Positions 53,098-62,103 of a stretch of DNA of 64,000 bases are shown in pieces (positions within the stretch are counted from its first letter, which is position 1; each line of letters opens with the position of its first letter). Below the pieces are notes generated by a model. It made no database searches. It saw only the letters and a list, made by a program, of their open reading frames with translations, and was not told the DNA's origin. The translations under genes and the position numbers were made by a program. The stretch is from Saprospiraceae bacterium (GTDB taxonomy: Bacteria; Bacteroidota; Bacteroidia; Chitinophagales; Saprospiraceae), in contig JARGNR010000001.1 of NCBI GenBank assembly GCA_029212405.1, forward strand, positions 141,679 through 205,678, in the 5' to 3' direction.

Positions 53098-53901
53098 ATG
53101 TCAAACGGATTATTAGCTGGAAAGAGAGGTATCATATTTGGAGCCCTCGATGAAAAATCAATCGCATGGCAAGTAGCTGAAAAATGTGTTGCTCAAGGAG
53201 CAAAAATTACTTTAACCAATGCGCCTGTGGCACTAAGGTTTGGAGGCATTCAACAACTTGCAGAAAAAATAGGTGCCGAGGTAATACCTGCCGATGCAAC
53301 AAGTATTGAGGATTTGGAAAACTTATTGACAAAATCACAAGAAATATTAGGAGGTAAGATGGATTTCATGCTTCACTCTATTGGTATGTCACTCAATGTC
53401 CGTAAAAAAAGAGAGTATGACAATATCAACTATGATTGGATGCAAAAGACATTTGACATTTCTGCTATTTCATTCCACAAATTGATGCAGACAGCAATGA
53501 AAATGGATGCTATGAATGATTGGGGTTCCATACTTGCACTAACTTATATCGCCGCACAACGGGTATTTCCTGACTATAATGAAATGGCTGAATCCAAATC
53601 CCTATTAGAGAGTTTTGCTAGAAGTTTTGGATACCATTGGGCGAAAAAAGCGAATGTAAGAGTAAATACAATCTCACAATCACCTACTATGACAACAGCA
53701 GGGAGTGGAGTAAAAGGGTTTCAAGAATTTTTTGACTACTCAGACAAAATGTCTCCACTTGGAAACGCAACTTCCGAAGCATGTGCGGATTATTGTGTAG
53801 CTATGTTTTCAGATTTGACCAAGATGGTTACTATGCAAAATTTATATCACGATGGAGGATTCAGTAATATGGGAATGGCTCCTGAAGTATTAGGTATGTA
53901 A
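53098..53901 (+). CDS. fabI: Enoyl-[acyl-carrier-protein] reductase (NADH)
   Basis: 267 residues from ATG 53098; an upstream in-frame ATG (53074) overlaps the promoter box. GIIFGALDEKSIAWQVAEKC is the nucleotide-binding start. The catalytic pair is in RVFPDYNEMAESKSLLESF (Tyr and, seven residues on, Lys), as in FabI. It reduces trans-2-enoyl-ACP in fatty acid synthesis. The following gene begins 5 bases after its stop. Confidence 0.96.
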   Translation: MSNGLLAGKRGIIFGALDEKSIAWQVAEKCVAQGAKITLTNAPVALRFGGIQQLAEKIGAEVIPADATSIEDLENLLTKSQEILGGKMDFMLHSIGMSLNVRKKREYDNINYDWMQKTFDISAISFHKLMQTAMKMDAMNDWGSILALTYIAAQRVFPDYNEMAESKSLLESFARSFGYHWAKKANVRVNTISQSPTMTTAGSGVKGFQEFFDYSDKMSPLGNATSEACADYCVAMFSDLTKMVTMQNLYHDGGFSNMGMAPEVLGM

Positions 53902-53906
53902 TTTTA

Positions 53907-54551
53907 ATGGGTATCCTAATAAAAATAATAAGGGTTGTGCTAATTATAGTACTGCCCTTTTTTATTTTAATCCGAGGGTCTGCCTTCATCCATAACAGAT
54001 ATGATCTTGGACCATGGATTTCTCTTACTGGTGGTGCTGTAATAACCGCTTTCCTTCTTTTTATTTACATGACTTTCGTGTACAAGAAATTCACCAAAAA
54101 ATTTGGAGACAGTGATAATTTAAAGCGTAGAAGTCTATTTGCCTTTGCTTTAGTCGTGTTATACTGTGGGTATGGCCTATTTTTCATTTCCTCCGACAAC
54201 TTTAAGAATCCCTCATTGAAGTCAGAAATTTCAGATCTTCACCCTATTTTGAGAATGGGTGTAAGCACGTTTATTTTGATCGATAAAGATATGATTATCA
54301 CAGATGCCAGTCGTGTTCCTGAAGATTACCGAAAAATGGGTCTTAAGACTGCAAAAAACTCACTGCATTACAAACAAAAAGACGGATATGCTTACGCATT
54401 TGATCTAAGAACCAACAATAGACACGAATTTAGAAATAAACTCATGCAAATCTATTTTAGGGTCTTGGGGTTTAATACCCTTCGACATGTGGGCACTGAT
54501 GATCATCTTCACATCAGTCTAGTATGCCACTACAGGAAAGGAGCAAGATAA
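53907..54551 (+). CDS. Membrane protein with M15-peptidase-like C-terminal domain
   Basis: 214 residues. Three membrane helices (~5-23, ~42-58, ~75-94) precede an extracytoplasmic part. The C-terminal stretch SLHYKQKDGYAYAFDLRT (H154, D166), followed by TDDHLHISL (H200, H202), recalls the SxHxxGxAxD ... HxH zinc site of M15 D,D-/L,D-peptidases, with about five inserted residues between His and Asp. A wall hydrolase is possible. The family is not certain. It is packed behind fabI (5-base gap). Confidence 0.55.
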   Translation: MGILIKIIRVVLIIVLPFFILIRGSAFIHNRYDLGPWISLTGGAVITAFLLFIYMTFVYKKFTKKFGDSDNLKRRSLFAFALVVLYCGYGLFFISSDNFKNPSLKSEISDLHPILRMGVSTFILIDKDMIITDASRVPEDYRKMGLKTAKNSLHYKQKDGYAYAFDLRTNNRHEFRNKLMQIYFRVLGFNTLRHVGTDDHLHISLVCHYRKGAR

Positions 54552-54574
54552 AATTAAAAAAAGTAAACTTTCTA

Positions 54575-54606
54575 CTTGCAACTATGTTTCACTTACGTTA
54601 CATTTG
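54575..54606 (+). promoter_or_regulatory. Promoter of the MerC gene
   Basis: CTTG (54575-54578) as -33 box, a 20-base spacer, then TACATTTG (54599-54606), an exact TAnnTTTG box. It coincides with two palindromic operators (listed separately). The start codon is at 54631. Confidence 0.6.
54577..54591. promoter_or_regulatory. Fur-family-type operator box 1
   Basis: TGCAACTATGTTTCA has the palindromic form TGnAAC-N3-GTTnCA. It covers the -33 region, so binding would block RNA polymerase. The form fits Fur/Zur-type sites in general; which regulator binds is unknown. Confidence 0.6.
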
Positions 54607-54619
54607 CAACATTGTTTCA
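54605..54619. promoter_or_regulatory. Fur-family-type operator box 2
   Basis: TGCAACATTGTTTCA, again TGnAAC-N3-GTTnCA, 28 bases after box 1. It begins at the end of the -7 element and covers the transcription start. Confidence 0.6.
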
Positions 54620-54630
54620 TTAAGTTAATT

Positions 54631-55014
54631 ATGATAAGTAAATTTTTCGGATTAAACTTAGATTTTGCTGGAGCTGCTACAGCTAGTATCTGTGCACTTC
54701 ACTGCGCTGCATTTCCCGTACTATTGTCATTGGGCATTATTACAGGATCAACGCATAATCATATATTTGACTGGACGTTGATGTCAATAGGGATTCTAAT
54801 CGCAGGATACATTTTGATCAAAGACTACTTGACTGCTCACAAAAACATGCTTCCGATAGCTATTGCAGGAATTGGTTTTATTGTATTGTTTACAGGAATA
54901 GAAACTCACGGAGAACACTTTTACCTTAATATAATAGGCGGTATACTTATAGTAGCCAGTCACTATGTTAATTGGAAACTATCACATTCCAATAAAGAAA
55001 TACGTAGGACTTAG
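54631..55014 (+). CDS. MerC-domain membrane protein
   Basis: 127 residues from ATG 54631 (the frame is open from 54604, inside the operator region). The N-terminal SICALHCAAFPVLLSLG is the MerC-type CxxxHC motif in helix 1, and three more helices follow (~33-50, ~55-75, ~85-105). Bacterial MerC-domain proteins in Bacteroidota are probably metal (zinc or iron) transporters, not mercury-specific. The two Fur-type operator boxes directly upstream support metal control. Confidence 0.85.
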   Translation: MISKFFGLNLDFAGAATASICALHCAAFPVLLSLGIITGSTHNHIFDWTLMSIGILIAGYILIKDYLTAHKNMLPIAIAGIGFIVLFTGIETHGEHFYLNIIGGILIVASHYVNWKLSHSNKEIRRT

Positions 55015-55051
55015 TTTATCAAAAGTCTTACAACGATGTAATTGGTTTATC

Positions 55052-55090
55052 GTAAAAGAGGTTAAAGACGCCCGTTTTTAGCCTCTTTAC
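55052..55090 (+). terminator. Long hairpin terminator after MerC gene
   Basis: Eighteen base pairs, two G-U pairs included, and one bulged A join GTAAAAGAGGTTAAAGACG (from 55052) to CGTTTTTAGCCTCTTTAC (to 55090). No T run follows, but the stem is long and the position fits. Confidence 0.55.
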
Positions 55091-55271
55091 TTATAACCTA
55101 CTGATAAGACCCATCTGATAATTTATTTCTTGACTACCTCCCTCGTACAACCAGGCAATTTTGATTATACAAACTAATTCAATATCTTATGTTGATATAA
55201 TTTTATTTTGAAACAAATTAAACCTCTTGCAAAAGAAAGAGTCATACAACTGTACAACAAAAAAAATCAAT

Positions 55272-56210
55272 ATGAAACGGTTATTAATTTTTAATCTAGC
55301 AATCATCTTATTTCTTGGTAGCAACTCAATATTCGCACAATCAGAAGATGACAAAACAGGATTATTAGGTGACAATTTTAGTTTGGAGGGTGCTTTAGAT
55401 ATGTTCAAGAATGCTGCAAATCTCGAAGCATTCGAAGAAGCGCTCAATAGTGAAAACAACTATGTCAATAATTTGGACCTAAATGATGATGATGAAATCG
55501 ATTATATCAGAATTGAGGACAACATGGAAAATGACATCCATGCCATTGTATTGCAGGCATTAATTTCAGAAGATGAAGTTCAGGACATTGCGGTTATTGA
55601 AATAGAACGTACAGGTGACGAGTCCGCAACGCTGCAGATTGTTGGAGACGAGTATCTTTATGGAGAAGATGTATTTGTGGAAGCATTTGAGGAAGAAGGC
55701 ACTTCATCAGGCAAAGGAGGACCAAATGCCGATTCTAAAATTAGTAGAATTGTAGTCAATGTATGGGGATGGCCATCCGTACGATTTGTATACCGACCAA
55801 ACTATGTGGTTTACAGATCACCATTTAGATGGAGACATTACCCGAGAACATGGAGACCTTGGAGGCCTTTATCTTGGACTGTATATCATGGAAAAAGGTT
55901 TCATTACAAAAGAAACTATAGAGTCGTACATACACGTAGAGTTGTAAACGCTAGAAAAATTTATACCCCTAGAAGAAAAAGCTCCTCAACAGTAGTGAAA
56001 AAATCAAAAACTGTTACTCGGGTTCGAACCAATAATAACGGTAAAAAGGTTGCCACTAGAAATAAGACCACAACCAAAGTAAGGAAAAATAAGAATGGCA
56101 AGGTAAACGCTAAAACAACTAAAAAATCTGCTAAGGTTAAAAAAGGGAAAAATGGGAAAGTAAAAACCAAAAAGACAAAAACAAAGAAGGTTAAAAAAAG
56201 AGGCAATTAA
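55272..56210 (+). CDS. Secreted protein with acidic N-half and Lys/Arg-rich C-half
   Basis: ATG at 55272 starts a signal peptide (MKRLLIFNLAIILFLGSNSIFAQ). The first half is acidic and contains the DDDEIDYIRIEDN...HAIVLQALISEDEVQDIAVIEIE block seen in a common Bacteroidota family. The middle is Trp/Pro/Arg-rich (RWRHYPRTWRPWRPLSW). The last ~80 residues are Lys/Asn repeats (KNKNGKV, KKGKNGKV), almost histone-H1-like. It may bind acidic surface polymers. Function unknown. Confidence 0.75.
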   Translation: MKRLLIFNLAIILFLGSNSIFAQSEDDKTGLLGDNFSLEGALDMFKNAANLEAFEEALNSENNYVNNLDLNDDDEIDYIRIEDNMENDIHAIVLQALISEDEVQDIAVIEIERTGDESATLQIVGDEYLYGEDVFVEAFEEEGTSSGKGGPNADSKISRIVVNVWGWPSVRFVYRPNYVVYRSPFRWRHYPRTWRPWRPLSWTVYHGKRFHYKRNYRVVHTRRVVNARKIYTPRRKSSSTVVKKSKTVTRVRTNNNGKKVATRNKTTTKVRKNKNGKVNAKTTKKSAKVKKGKNGKVKTKKTKTKKVKKRGN

Positions 56211-56227
56211 ACGCTTCATTCTATTCT

Positions 56228-56267
56228 AAAAAGACTCATTTCAAACGGTAAGAAATGGGTCTTTTTT
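56228..56267 (+). terminator. Intrinsic terminator after the acidic/basic protein gene
   Basis: AAAAAGACTCATTTC (56228-56242) pairs with GAAATGGGTCTTTTT (56252-56266), one G-U pair included, followed by T. Confidence 0.85.
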
Positions 56268-56491
56268 ATTAAAACTATCGCTTACTTTAATAGCTTCCTT
56301 AGTTAATATTTTCCATCACTCAATCAATGTGCACTTTAAACAGTGACATATTAGAATCATGGCATTAGTTGTTCATTCTAGGTAGCATTCCTCTATTAAT
56401 TGATACGCTTTATCCCTTAATTCCCATTTTTATTTGATTTTTCAATTACTTTAGTACCCAATCGATTTTAAAATCATCTAAAATAATATCC

Positions 56492-57058
56492 GTGAGTATC
56501 AAATATAATTCACCCGTCATTTTAACCTTTGCCCTATTATGTAGCGCCATTTTTTTTGGAAATACGGTTTCGAAAGATTTAACTACCCAGTACTTTGCCG
56601 TAGGAAATAGTGTAAATTTAGCTGATCCTGTCTCCATTTTTAATTTATTCTCCCACGTATTGGGTCATGGAAGCATGGAACACTTATTAGGCAACATGAC
56701 ATTCATATTATTGCTTGGCCCAATTGTAGAAGAAAAGTATGGTTCAAAGTTCACTCTGATCATGATAATTATTACTGCTTTAATCACAGGCTTACTCAAC
56801 ATTACTTTTTTTAACACTGGATTATTGGGTGCATCCGGTATTGTTTTCATGTTGATTCTACTCGTTTCATTTACCAATGTAAAAGGAGGACAAATACCAT
56901 TAACATTTATTCTAGTTGCTTTACTTTTTATAGGAAAAGAAGTCGTTCAGAGCCTAAATTCTGATAATGTTTCTCAGTTTGCTCACATCATAGGCGGTAT
57001 TTGTGGCAGCTTTTTTGGCTTTTTTGGGAAAAAGAACATTTCAAATCAAACTACATAG
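56492..57058 (+). CDS. Rhomboid-family intramembrane serine protease
   Basis: 188 residues from GTG 56492; no ATG precedes the conserved part. Six membrane helices. The H59-x4-H64-x3-N68 motif is in HGSMEHLLGN, the catalytic Ser is S115 in LLGASGIVFM, and the partner His is H165 in SQFAHIIGG. This is the full rhomboid dyad. Substrate unknown. Convergent with the HupE-like gene. Confidence 0.9.
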   Translation: MSIKYNSPVILTFALLCSAIFFGNTVSKDLTTQYFAVGNSVNLADPVSIFNLFSHVLGHGSMEHLLGNMTFILLLGPIVEEKYGSKFTLIMIIITALITGLLNITFFNTGLLGASGIVFMLILLVSFTNVKGGQIPLTFILVALLFIGKEVVQSLNSDNVSQFAHIIGGICGSFFGFFGKKNISNQTT

Positions 57059-57156
57059 GCTCAATGAATACCTTCATTTAAAATACATATCATTTGATTT
57101 CGACTTGATTCTATTTTTTCTAAGCTTGACTTTATGAAGATCATCCTATATGTCAA

Positions 57157-57717
57157 TCAAAAAAAGATCATTTTAGTCGCCCAGATTAAGATGCATCCAG
57201 ACACAATATAATTGAAATATTTTTGCTTCACTTTCAATATATCAACGACAACATAACTGAGGAATAAAGTTAGAATTACTATAATTATTTGACCAATCTC
57301 TACACCAATATTAAAGAAAAATAGAGGCCCCGTAATACTTTCCTCCTGTCCCAACATTGCTTTAAAAAAATTTGAAAATCCTAGGCCATGAATAAAACCG
57401 AACCCCAATGCTAGGCTATAACTTATATAATTGCGATCATTTTCCGTCCTACCTTTTAGAATATTGAAGCAACACGTCAAAACAATTGTAACTGGGATTA
57501 AGGTCTCCACCAAATCTGCAGAAATGGAAATAATTCGAAGAGAAGAAAGAGCCAGTGTTAAAGAATGACCGATTGTAAATGCTGTAACTAAAACAAGAAC
57601 CTTTTTCCAATCCTTGACCACATATACGGCACACAATGCAATCACGAAGAGGATATGATCATACCCTTTTGGGTCTAAAATATGCTCAAACCCCAATTTT
57701 GTGTAAATTTCTAACAA
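57157..57717 (-). CDS. HupE/UreJ-family membrane protein
   Basis: 186 residues with about six helices. The N-terminal GFEHILDPKGYDHILFVIALC and the later AFTIGHSLTLALSSL are HupE/UreJ hallmarks, with His/Asp residues that may bind a metal. In the family this is a nickel or cobalt transporter or an assembly factor. It starts 12 bases after the sucA stop, so likely co-transcribed with sucA; a functional link is not obvious. Confidence 0.85.
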   Translation of the reverse strand: MLEIYTKLGFEHILDPKGYDHILFVIALCAVYVVKDWKKVLVLVTAFTIGHSLTLALSSLRIISISADLVETLIPVTIVLTCCFNILKGRTENDRNYISYSLALGFGFIHGLGFSNFFKAMLGQEESITGPLFFFNIGVEIGQIIIVILTLFLSYVVVDILKVKQKYFNYIVSGCILIWATKMIFF

Positions 57718-57729
57718 ACCAAGATAATC

Positions 57730-60459
57730 TTATAGTTTAAACGCCATATTTATGATTTCTGCTTGTTGATCATCATGCACTTTTTTAAACCCTGTTGCAG
57801 GAGAAGCACTTGCTGGTCTAGCTATTAATTCGATAGGCGTTCTTCTCAAATATCTCAATATATAATCCCAGTACCCCATGTTAGCGGGTTCTTCTTGTAC
57901 CCATACTACATCTCCTTTCTTATATTTTGCCAACATCTTTTGTACAGCCTCCTCTGGAAAAGGATGCAACTGTTCAATCCTAGCAATAGCAATATCAGTT
58001 CGGTTATCTTTCTCCTTTTTCTCAAGAAGATCGTAATAGATTTTTCCTGTACAAAGAATTAAACGCTTCACTTTAGAAGCTACTGCATCCACATCATCTA
58101 TCGTTTCCACAAATGTATTCTTACCAATAAGTTCACTTATATCAGATACACACTTTGGATGCCTTAATAAAGACTTGGGAGACATGACTACCAATGGTTT
58201 TCTAAAAGGAAGTGCAAGTTGTCTTCTCAATAAGTGGAAGAAATTTGCTGGTGTAGTAATATTCGCAACGATCATATTAAAATCTGCACAAGACTGCAAA
58301 AACCGTTCAACACGAGCACTACTATGCTCTGGTCCTTGACCTGCATATCCATGAGGTAATAACATTACTAATCCACTCATCCTTTGCCATTTACTCTCGG
58401 CAGCACTTATATATTGATCGACAATCGTCTGAGCACCATTATAAAAATCACCAAATTGTGCTTCCCAAATCACCAATGAATCCGGAGATGCCAATGAATA
58501 ACCGTATTCAAATCCCAGAACCGCAAATTCGGATAAAAGAGAATTATATATCATATATTCTCCCTGTCCTACACCTACATTACTAAGTCTGTTGTATTCT
58601 TCATAGGTCTTCGCGTCTCTCAATACAGCATGTCTGTGAGAGAAAGTTCCTCTTTTTACATCTTGCCCACTCATTCTCACATTCTTTCCTTCTAATAAGA
58701 TTGATCCATAAGCAATCAATTCACCAAAAGCCCAATCAATCTTTTTATTATCGATAAGCTTTCTTGAACTCTTTTGGAGTCTAGCTACTTTGGATAAAGC
58801 ATTAAAACCTTCCGGTAGGTTTATCAGTTTGTCTACAATCGTATCTACTGATTTTTTGGTAATTGAGGTTTTTACAGATTTCAAATCTGTAATCTTAGCG
58901 TTTTTCTTTAATTTTTTCCAGGCTCTTTCTGGCTCTTGGTAGGTATAAGGTAATGATTTTTGTTTGACCAAATCCAACCTTTTTTGAAGATCACCCCAAA
59001 ACTCTTTTTCCATCTGACTCGCCAACTCTGCATCCACATCTCCTCTTTCTATTAATCTCTCGACATAAATTTCTCTTGGATTTTTATGTTTACTAATCGA
59101 TTCATACATCTGAGGCTGAGTAAATTTAGGATCATCGCCTTCATTGTGTCCATGCTTTCTATAGCAAACCATATCGACAAATACATCATTGTTGAATTTC
59201 TGTCTGTATTCTATAGCCAATTCTGCTGCCCAAATCACTGCTTCTGGATCGTCTCCATTCACATGAAAAACTGGAGCTTGAACCAAACTCGCAGCAGCAG
59301 TGGAATAGGTAGATGATCTTGCATCTTCAAAATCGGTTGTAAATCCTACTTGATTATTTATAATAAAGTGAAGTGTGCCTCCAGTATAATATCCATCCAA
59401 CTGAGACATCTGTACCGTCTCGTACACTACCCCTTGTCCTGCAACCGCTGCATCTCCATGAATTAATATGGGTAATACACGATCGTAATCTCCTTCATAT
59501 AGTATGTCAGCCTTCGCTCTGGTAAAGCCTTCTAATACAGGGTCCACTGATTCCAAATGGGAAGGATTAGGTGCTAATTTTAAATCCACCTTTTTCCCTT
59601 CTATCGTTTTCACTTGAGAGCTATACCCCAAGTGATACTTAACGTCTCCGTCACCGTAACTCATATCAGGGATAGCAGTCCCCTCAAATTCATTAAATAT
59701 ATGCTCATAGGTCTTGCCCATAATATTGGCCAGAACATTCAATCTACCTCTGTGTGCCATTCCTATTAATACTTCTTCTACTCGATTAGAAGCAGCAGTG
59801 GAAATCACCGCGTCTAAAGCAGCAATGGTTGTTTCCCCTCCTTCAAGCGAAAACCTTTTTTGCCCCACATATTTTGTATGCAAAAATTTCTCAAACATTA
59901 CCGCACCATTCAACTTCGACAAAATCCTCTTCTTCTTTTCCAAAGACAAACCATAATCCCCATGGGTATTCATGGATTCAATTTTTGATCTAAGCCAAGT
60001 TCTCTTTTCTCTATTTTCGATATGAGCAAATTCTACTCCAATAGATCCTGCATAAATCTTATACAACTTATCTAAAATCTGTCTTAGGGTAGCATTCTCA
60101 AGACCAATTTCTTTCCCTGCCACAAAAACCTGATCCATATCATTTTCATCCAAATCATGATCTTGTAAGTTTAGATGAGCACGTCGATCCTTCCTTTTAC
60201 GAATTGGATTTGTATCTGAAATGAGATGCCCCCTTGTTCGGAAGCCATATATGAGTGACAATACTCCAAACTCTTTGGTCACATTACCACTAAGGTATTC
60301 TCCGCTTGATTCGTCCCCTTGAGGTGAACCTGCAAATTCAAACCCCTCAAAGAATGTTCTCCATCCTGCATCGACCTTATCTGGGTTCTGTTGGTATTGT
60401 CTATACATCTTCTCAATAAAAGAAGGATGCGCATTGTATATGTAGGAATAATCTTTCAT
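57730..60459 (-). CDS. sucA: 2-oxoglutarate dehydrogenase E1 component
   Basis: 909 residues, full length. The N-terminal NAHPSFIEKMYRQYQQNPD is the E2-binding segment. The thiamine-diphosphate site includes GMAHRGRLNVLANIMGK and IHGDAAVAGQGVVYET, and the C-terminal part has PHGYAGQGPEHSSARVERFLQ and VWVQEEPANMGYW. It decarboxylates 2-oxoglutarate and passes the succinyl group to SucB, which is not in this window. Confidence 0.97.
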   Translation of the reverse strand: MKDYSYIYNAHPSFIEKMYRQYQQNPDKVDAGWRTFFEGFEFAGSPQGDESSGEYLSGNVTKEFGVLSLIYGFRTRGHLISDTNPIRKRKDRRAHLNLQDHDLDENDMDQVFVAGKEIGLENATLRQILDKLYKIYAGSIGVEFAHIENREKRTWLRSKIESMNTHGDYGLSLEKKKRILSKLNGAVMFEKFLHTKYVGQKRFSLEGGETTIAALDAVISTAASNRVEEVLIGMAHRGRLNVLANIMGKTYEHIFNEFEGTAIPDMSYGDGDVKYHLGYSSQVKTIEGKKVDLKLAPNPSHLESVDPVLEGFTRAKADILYEGDYDRVLPILIHGDAAVAGQGVVYETVQMSQLDGYYTGGTLHFIINNQVGFTTDFEDARSSTYSTAAASLVQAPVFHVNGDDPEAVIWAAELAIEYRQKFNNDVFVDMVCYRKHGHNEGDDPKFTQPQMYESISKHKNPREIYVERLIERGDVDAELASQMEKEFWGDLQKRLDLVKQKSLPYTYQEPERAWKKLKKNAKITDLKSVKTSITKKSVDTIVDKLINLPEGFNALSKVARLQKSSRKLIDNKKIDWAFGELIAYGSILLEGKNVRMSGQDVKRGTFSHRHAVLRDAKTYEEYNRLSNVGVGQGEYMIYNSLLSEFAVLGFEYGYSLASPDSLVIWEAQFGDFYNGAQTIVDQYISAAESKWQRMSGLVMLLPHGYAGQGPEHSSARVERFLQSCADFNMIVANITTPANFFHLLRRQLALPFRKPLVVMSPKSLLRHPKCVSDISELIGKNTFVETIDDVDAVASKVKRLILCTGKIYYDLLEKKEKDNRTDIAIARIEQLHPFPEEAVQKMLAKYKKGDVVWVQEEPANMGYWDYILRYLRRTPIELIARPASASPATGFKKVHDDQQAEIINMAFKL

Positions 60460-60637
60460 TATATTGTAATTCTTATATATCTATCTAGTACAAAGACTAT
60501 GCTTAATTTTTTGCAGTACAAATATGACTATAAATGTGTTCTTGTACTAGTATCTATAAAGTTATTTATCGGTCTAATTGTTGTATTTATATCATAATTA
60601 AAAAAAGAAAATTGATTTAATAAAATTTCAAAGTTTC

Positions 60638-60668
60638 TTTCATTATTGATAAAATTAAATTACTTTTG
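60638..60668 (+). promoter_or_regulatory. Promoter of rpsT
   Basis: TTTC (60638-60641) as -33, a 19-base spacer, and TACTTTTG (60661-60668), an exact TAnnTTTG box. The ATG follows at 60692. Confidence 0.7.
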
Positions 60669-60691
60669 CACTCCAATTTAAATAAAGCATT

Positions 60692-60946
60692 ATGGCACAT
60701 CATAAATCAGCATTAAAAAGAATCAGACAAGACGCTAAAATTCGTCTTAGAAATAGATATTATAAAAAATCTACTAGAACTGCTATTGCAAAGCTAAGAG
60801 AGATGACAGATTCTAAGGAAGCTGCTACATTCTTACCAAAAGTGATCTCTATGATCGACAGGTTGGCTAAGAAGAATACTTGGCATAAAAACAAAGCATC
60901 AAACTTAAAATCAAAATTGACTAAGCAAGTAAGTGCTCTTGCATAG
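60692..60946 (+). CDS. rpsT: 30S ribosomal protein S20
   Basis: 84 residues, Lys/Arg-rich and helical. MAHHKSALKRIRQDAKIRLRN and the C-terminal IHKNKASNLKSKL-type motif (here WHKNKASNLKSKLTKQV) are diagnostic. Monocistronic with a clear promoter and terminator. Confidence 0.97.
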   Translation: MAHHKSALKRIRQDAKIRLRNRYYKKSTRTAIAKLREMTDSKEAATFLPKVISMIDRLAKKNTWHKNKASNLKSKLTKQVSALA

Positions 60947-60976
60947 TTAATAGGATATATATATTCAATCTCAATG

Positions 60977-61007
60977 AGTGTATTGCCTTTGGCAATACAC
61001 TTTTTTT
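60977..61007 (+). terminator. Intrinsic terminator after rpsT
   Basis: A perfect stem AGTGTATTGCC (60977-60987) with GGCAATACACT (60991-61001), a 3-nt loop, and a run of T (61001-61007). It faces the convergent asparaginase gene and may serve both. Confidence 0.92.
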
Positions 61008-61017
61008 GTGCGTTTGC

Positions 61018-62001
61018 CTAACTAAAGAAAGATGCACACTTTACTACTTCTGTTTTTCCATTTACCGTCTTAGCATAGGTAAAACCAGGTAAGACGCTGA
61101 ATCCTCCAGTATTACCTTCAACATCAATAGCTAATAAGCCTACTTGCTGATCTTTTTTCTCACCCTTTATTTTATCTGCTATCCTTTTTATTGCTTTTTC
61201 ACACGCAATCTGAGGTGTGTCTCCATTTTTCATAAATTCTACTACTAGAAATGAAGATAAATTTTTCAACATTATTTCACCCATTCCTGTTGCTGTGCAT
61301 GCTCCCACTTCTCCATCCACATATAGCCCCGCGCCAATGATTGGAGAATCTCCAACTCTTCCTTTTAACTTATACGCTAGCCCACTTGTACTGCAACCTC
61401 CACCTAATATACCTTTATGAAGTCCCAACATCCCGATCGTATCATGTTGTTCAATATTGGGAATGGGTTGATACTTTTTCTCTTTCAACCATTCTTTGTA
61501 TTGTGATTTGGATTCCTCTGTCAATAAATCCGTTTTCTTATGTCCTTTTGAAATAGCAAACTGAGTAGCTCCTTCTCCAGCGAGTAAAACATGTGGTGTA
61601 GAATACATTACTTCTTTCGCTACTTGAATAGGGTGTTCAATGTGCTGCATAAAACAAACGCCTCCTGCTTCGCCTTTATGGTCCATCATACATGCGTCTA
61701 GTGTAACATCCCCATCTCTGTCAGGCCTCCCACCTTTCCCGACAGACATATCTTTTATATCTGACTCTACAAAGGAGATACCATCAACAATAGCATCAAT
61801 TACATTGTTCCCTTCTGTTGCAGATCCTGCTGCGACATTATTGGCATTTATATTATTCCATGTGCTAATAAAGATCGAATTTAAACCATCTACTTCTTTG
61901 GGTGCACAACCATACAAAGTTTGAGTTGTAAGAAAAGTAGGTAATAAAGCTGCTGCTGGAAATAATTTAAGAAGACTTCGACGTTTTATGGATTTACTCA
62001 T
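61018..62001 (-). CDS. Glycosylasparaginase (N4-GlcNAc-asparaginase), Tat lipoprotein
   Basis: 327 residues. The N-terminus has a twin-arginine signal (KRRSLLKLF) and a lipobox-like LYGC, so it is probably Tat-exported and lipid-anchored. The Ntn-hydrolase nucleophile is the Thr in EQHDTIGMLGLH, where autocleavage separates the subunits. Other conserved parts: GVCFMQHIEHPI and GRVGDSPIIGAGLYVD. It removes N-linked GlcNAc from Asn, so it processes glycoproteins taken from the environment. Confidence 0.92.
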   Translation of the reverse strand: MSKSIKRRSLLKLFPAAALLPTFLTTQTLYGCAPKEVDGLNSIFISTWNNINANNVAAGSATEGNNVIDAIVDGISFVESDIKDMSVGKGGRPDRDGDVTLDACMMDHKGEAGGVCFMQHIEHPIQVAKEVMYSTPHVLLAGEGATQFAISKGHKKTDLLTEESKSQYKEWLKEKKYQPIPNIEQHDTIGMLGLHKGILGGGCSTSGLAYKLKGRVGDSPIIGAGLYVDGEVGACTATGMGEIMLKNLSSFLVVEFMKNGDTPQIACEKAIKRIADKIKGEKKDQQVGLLAIDVEGNTGGFSVLPGFTYAKTVNGKTEVVKCASFFS

Positions 62002-62103
62002 GGTTTAATTATCATTGTAGTTTATAGTAGTCTTTATTGGGTACGCTTAGCACTCTTTCAAAAGATTCATCAATTTCTGGGCTTTTATTTATAACCGTTT
62101 GTA

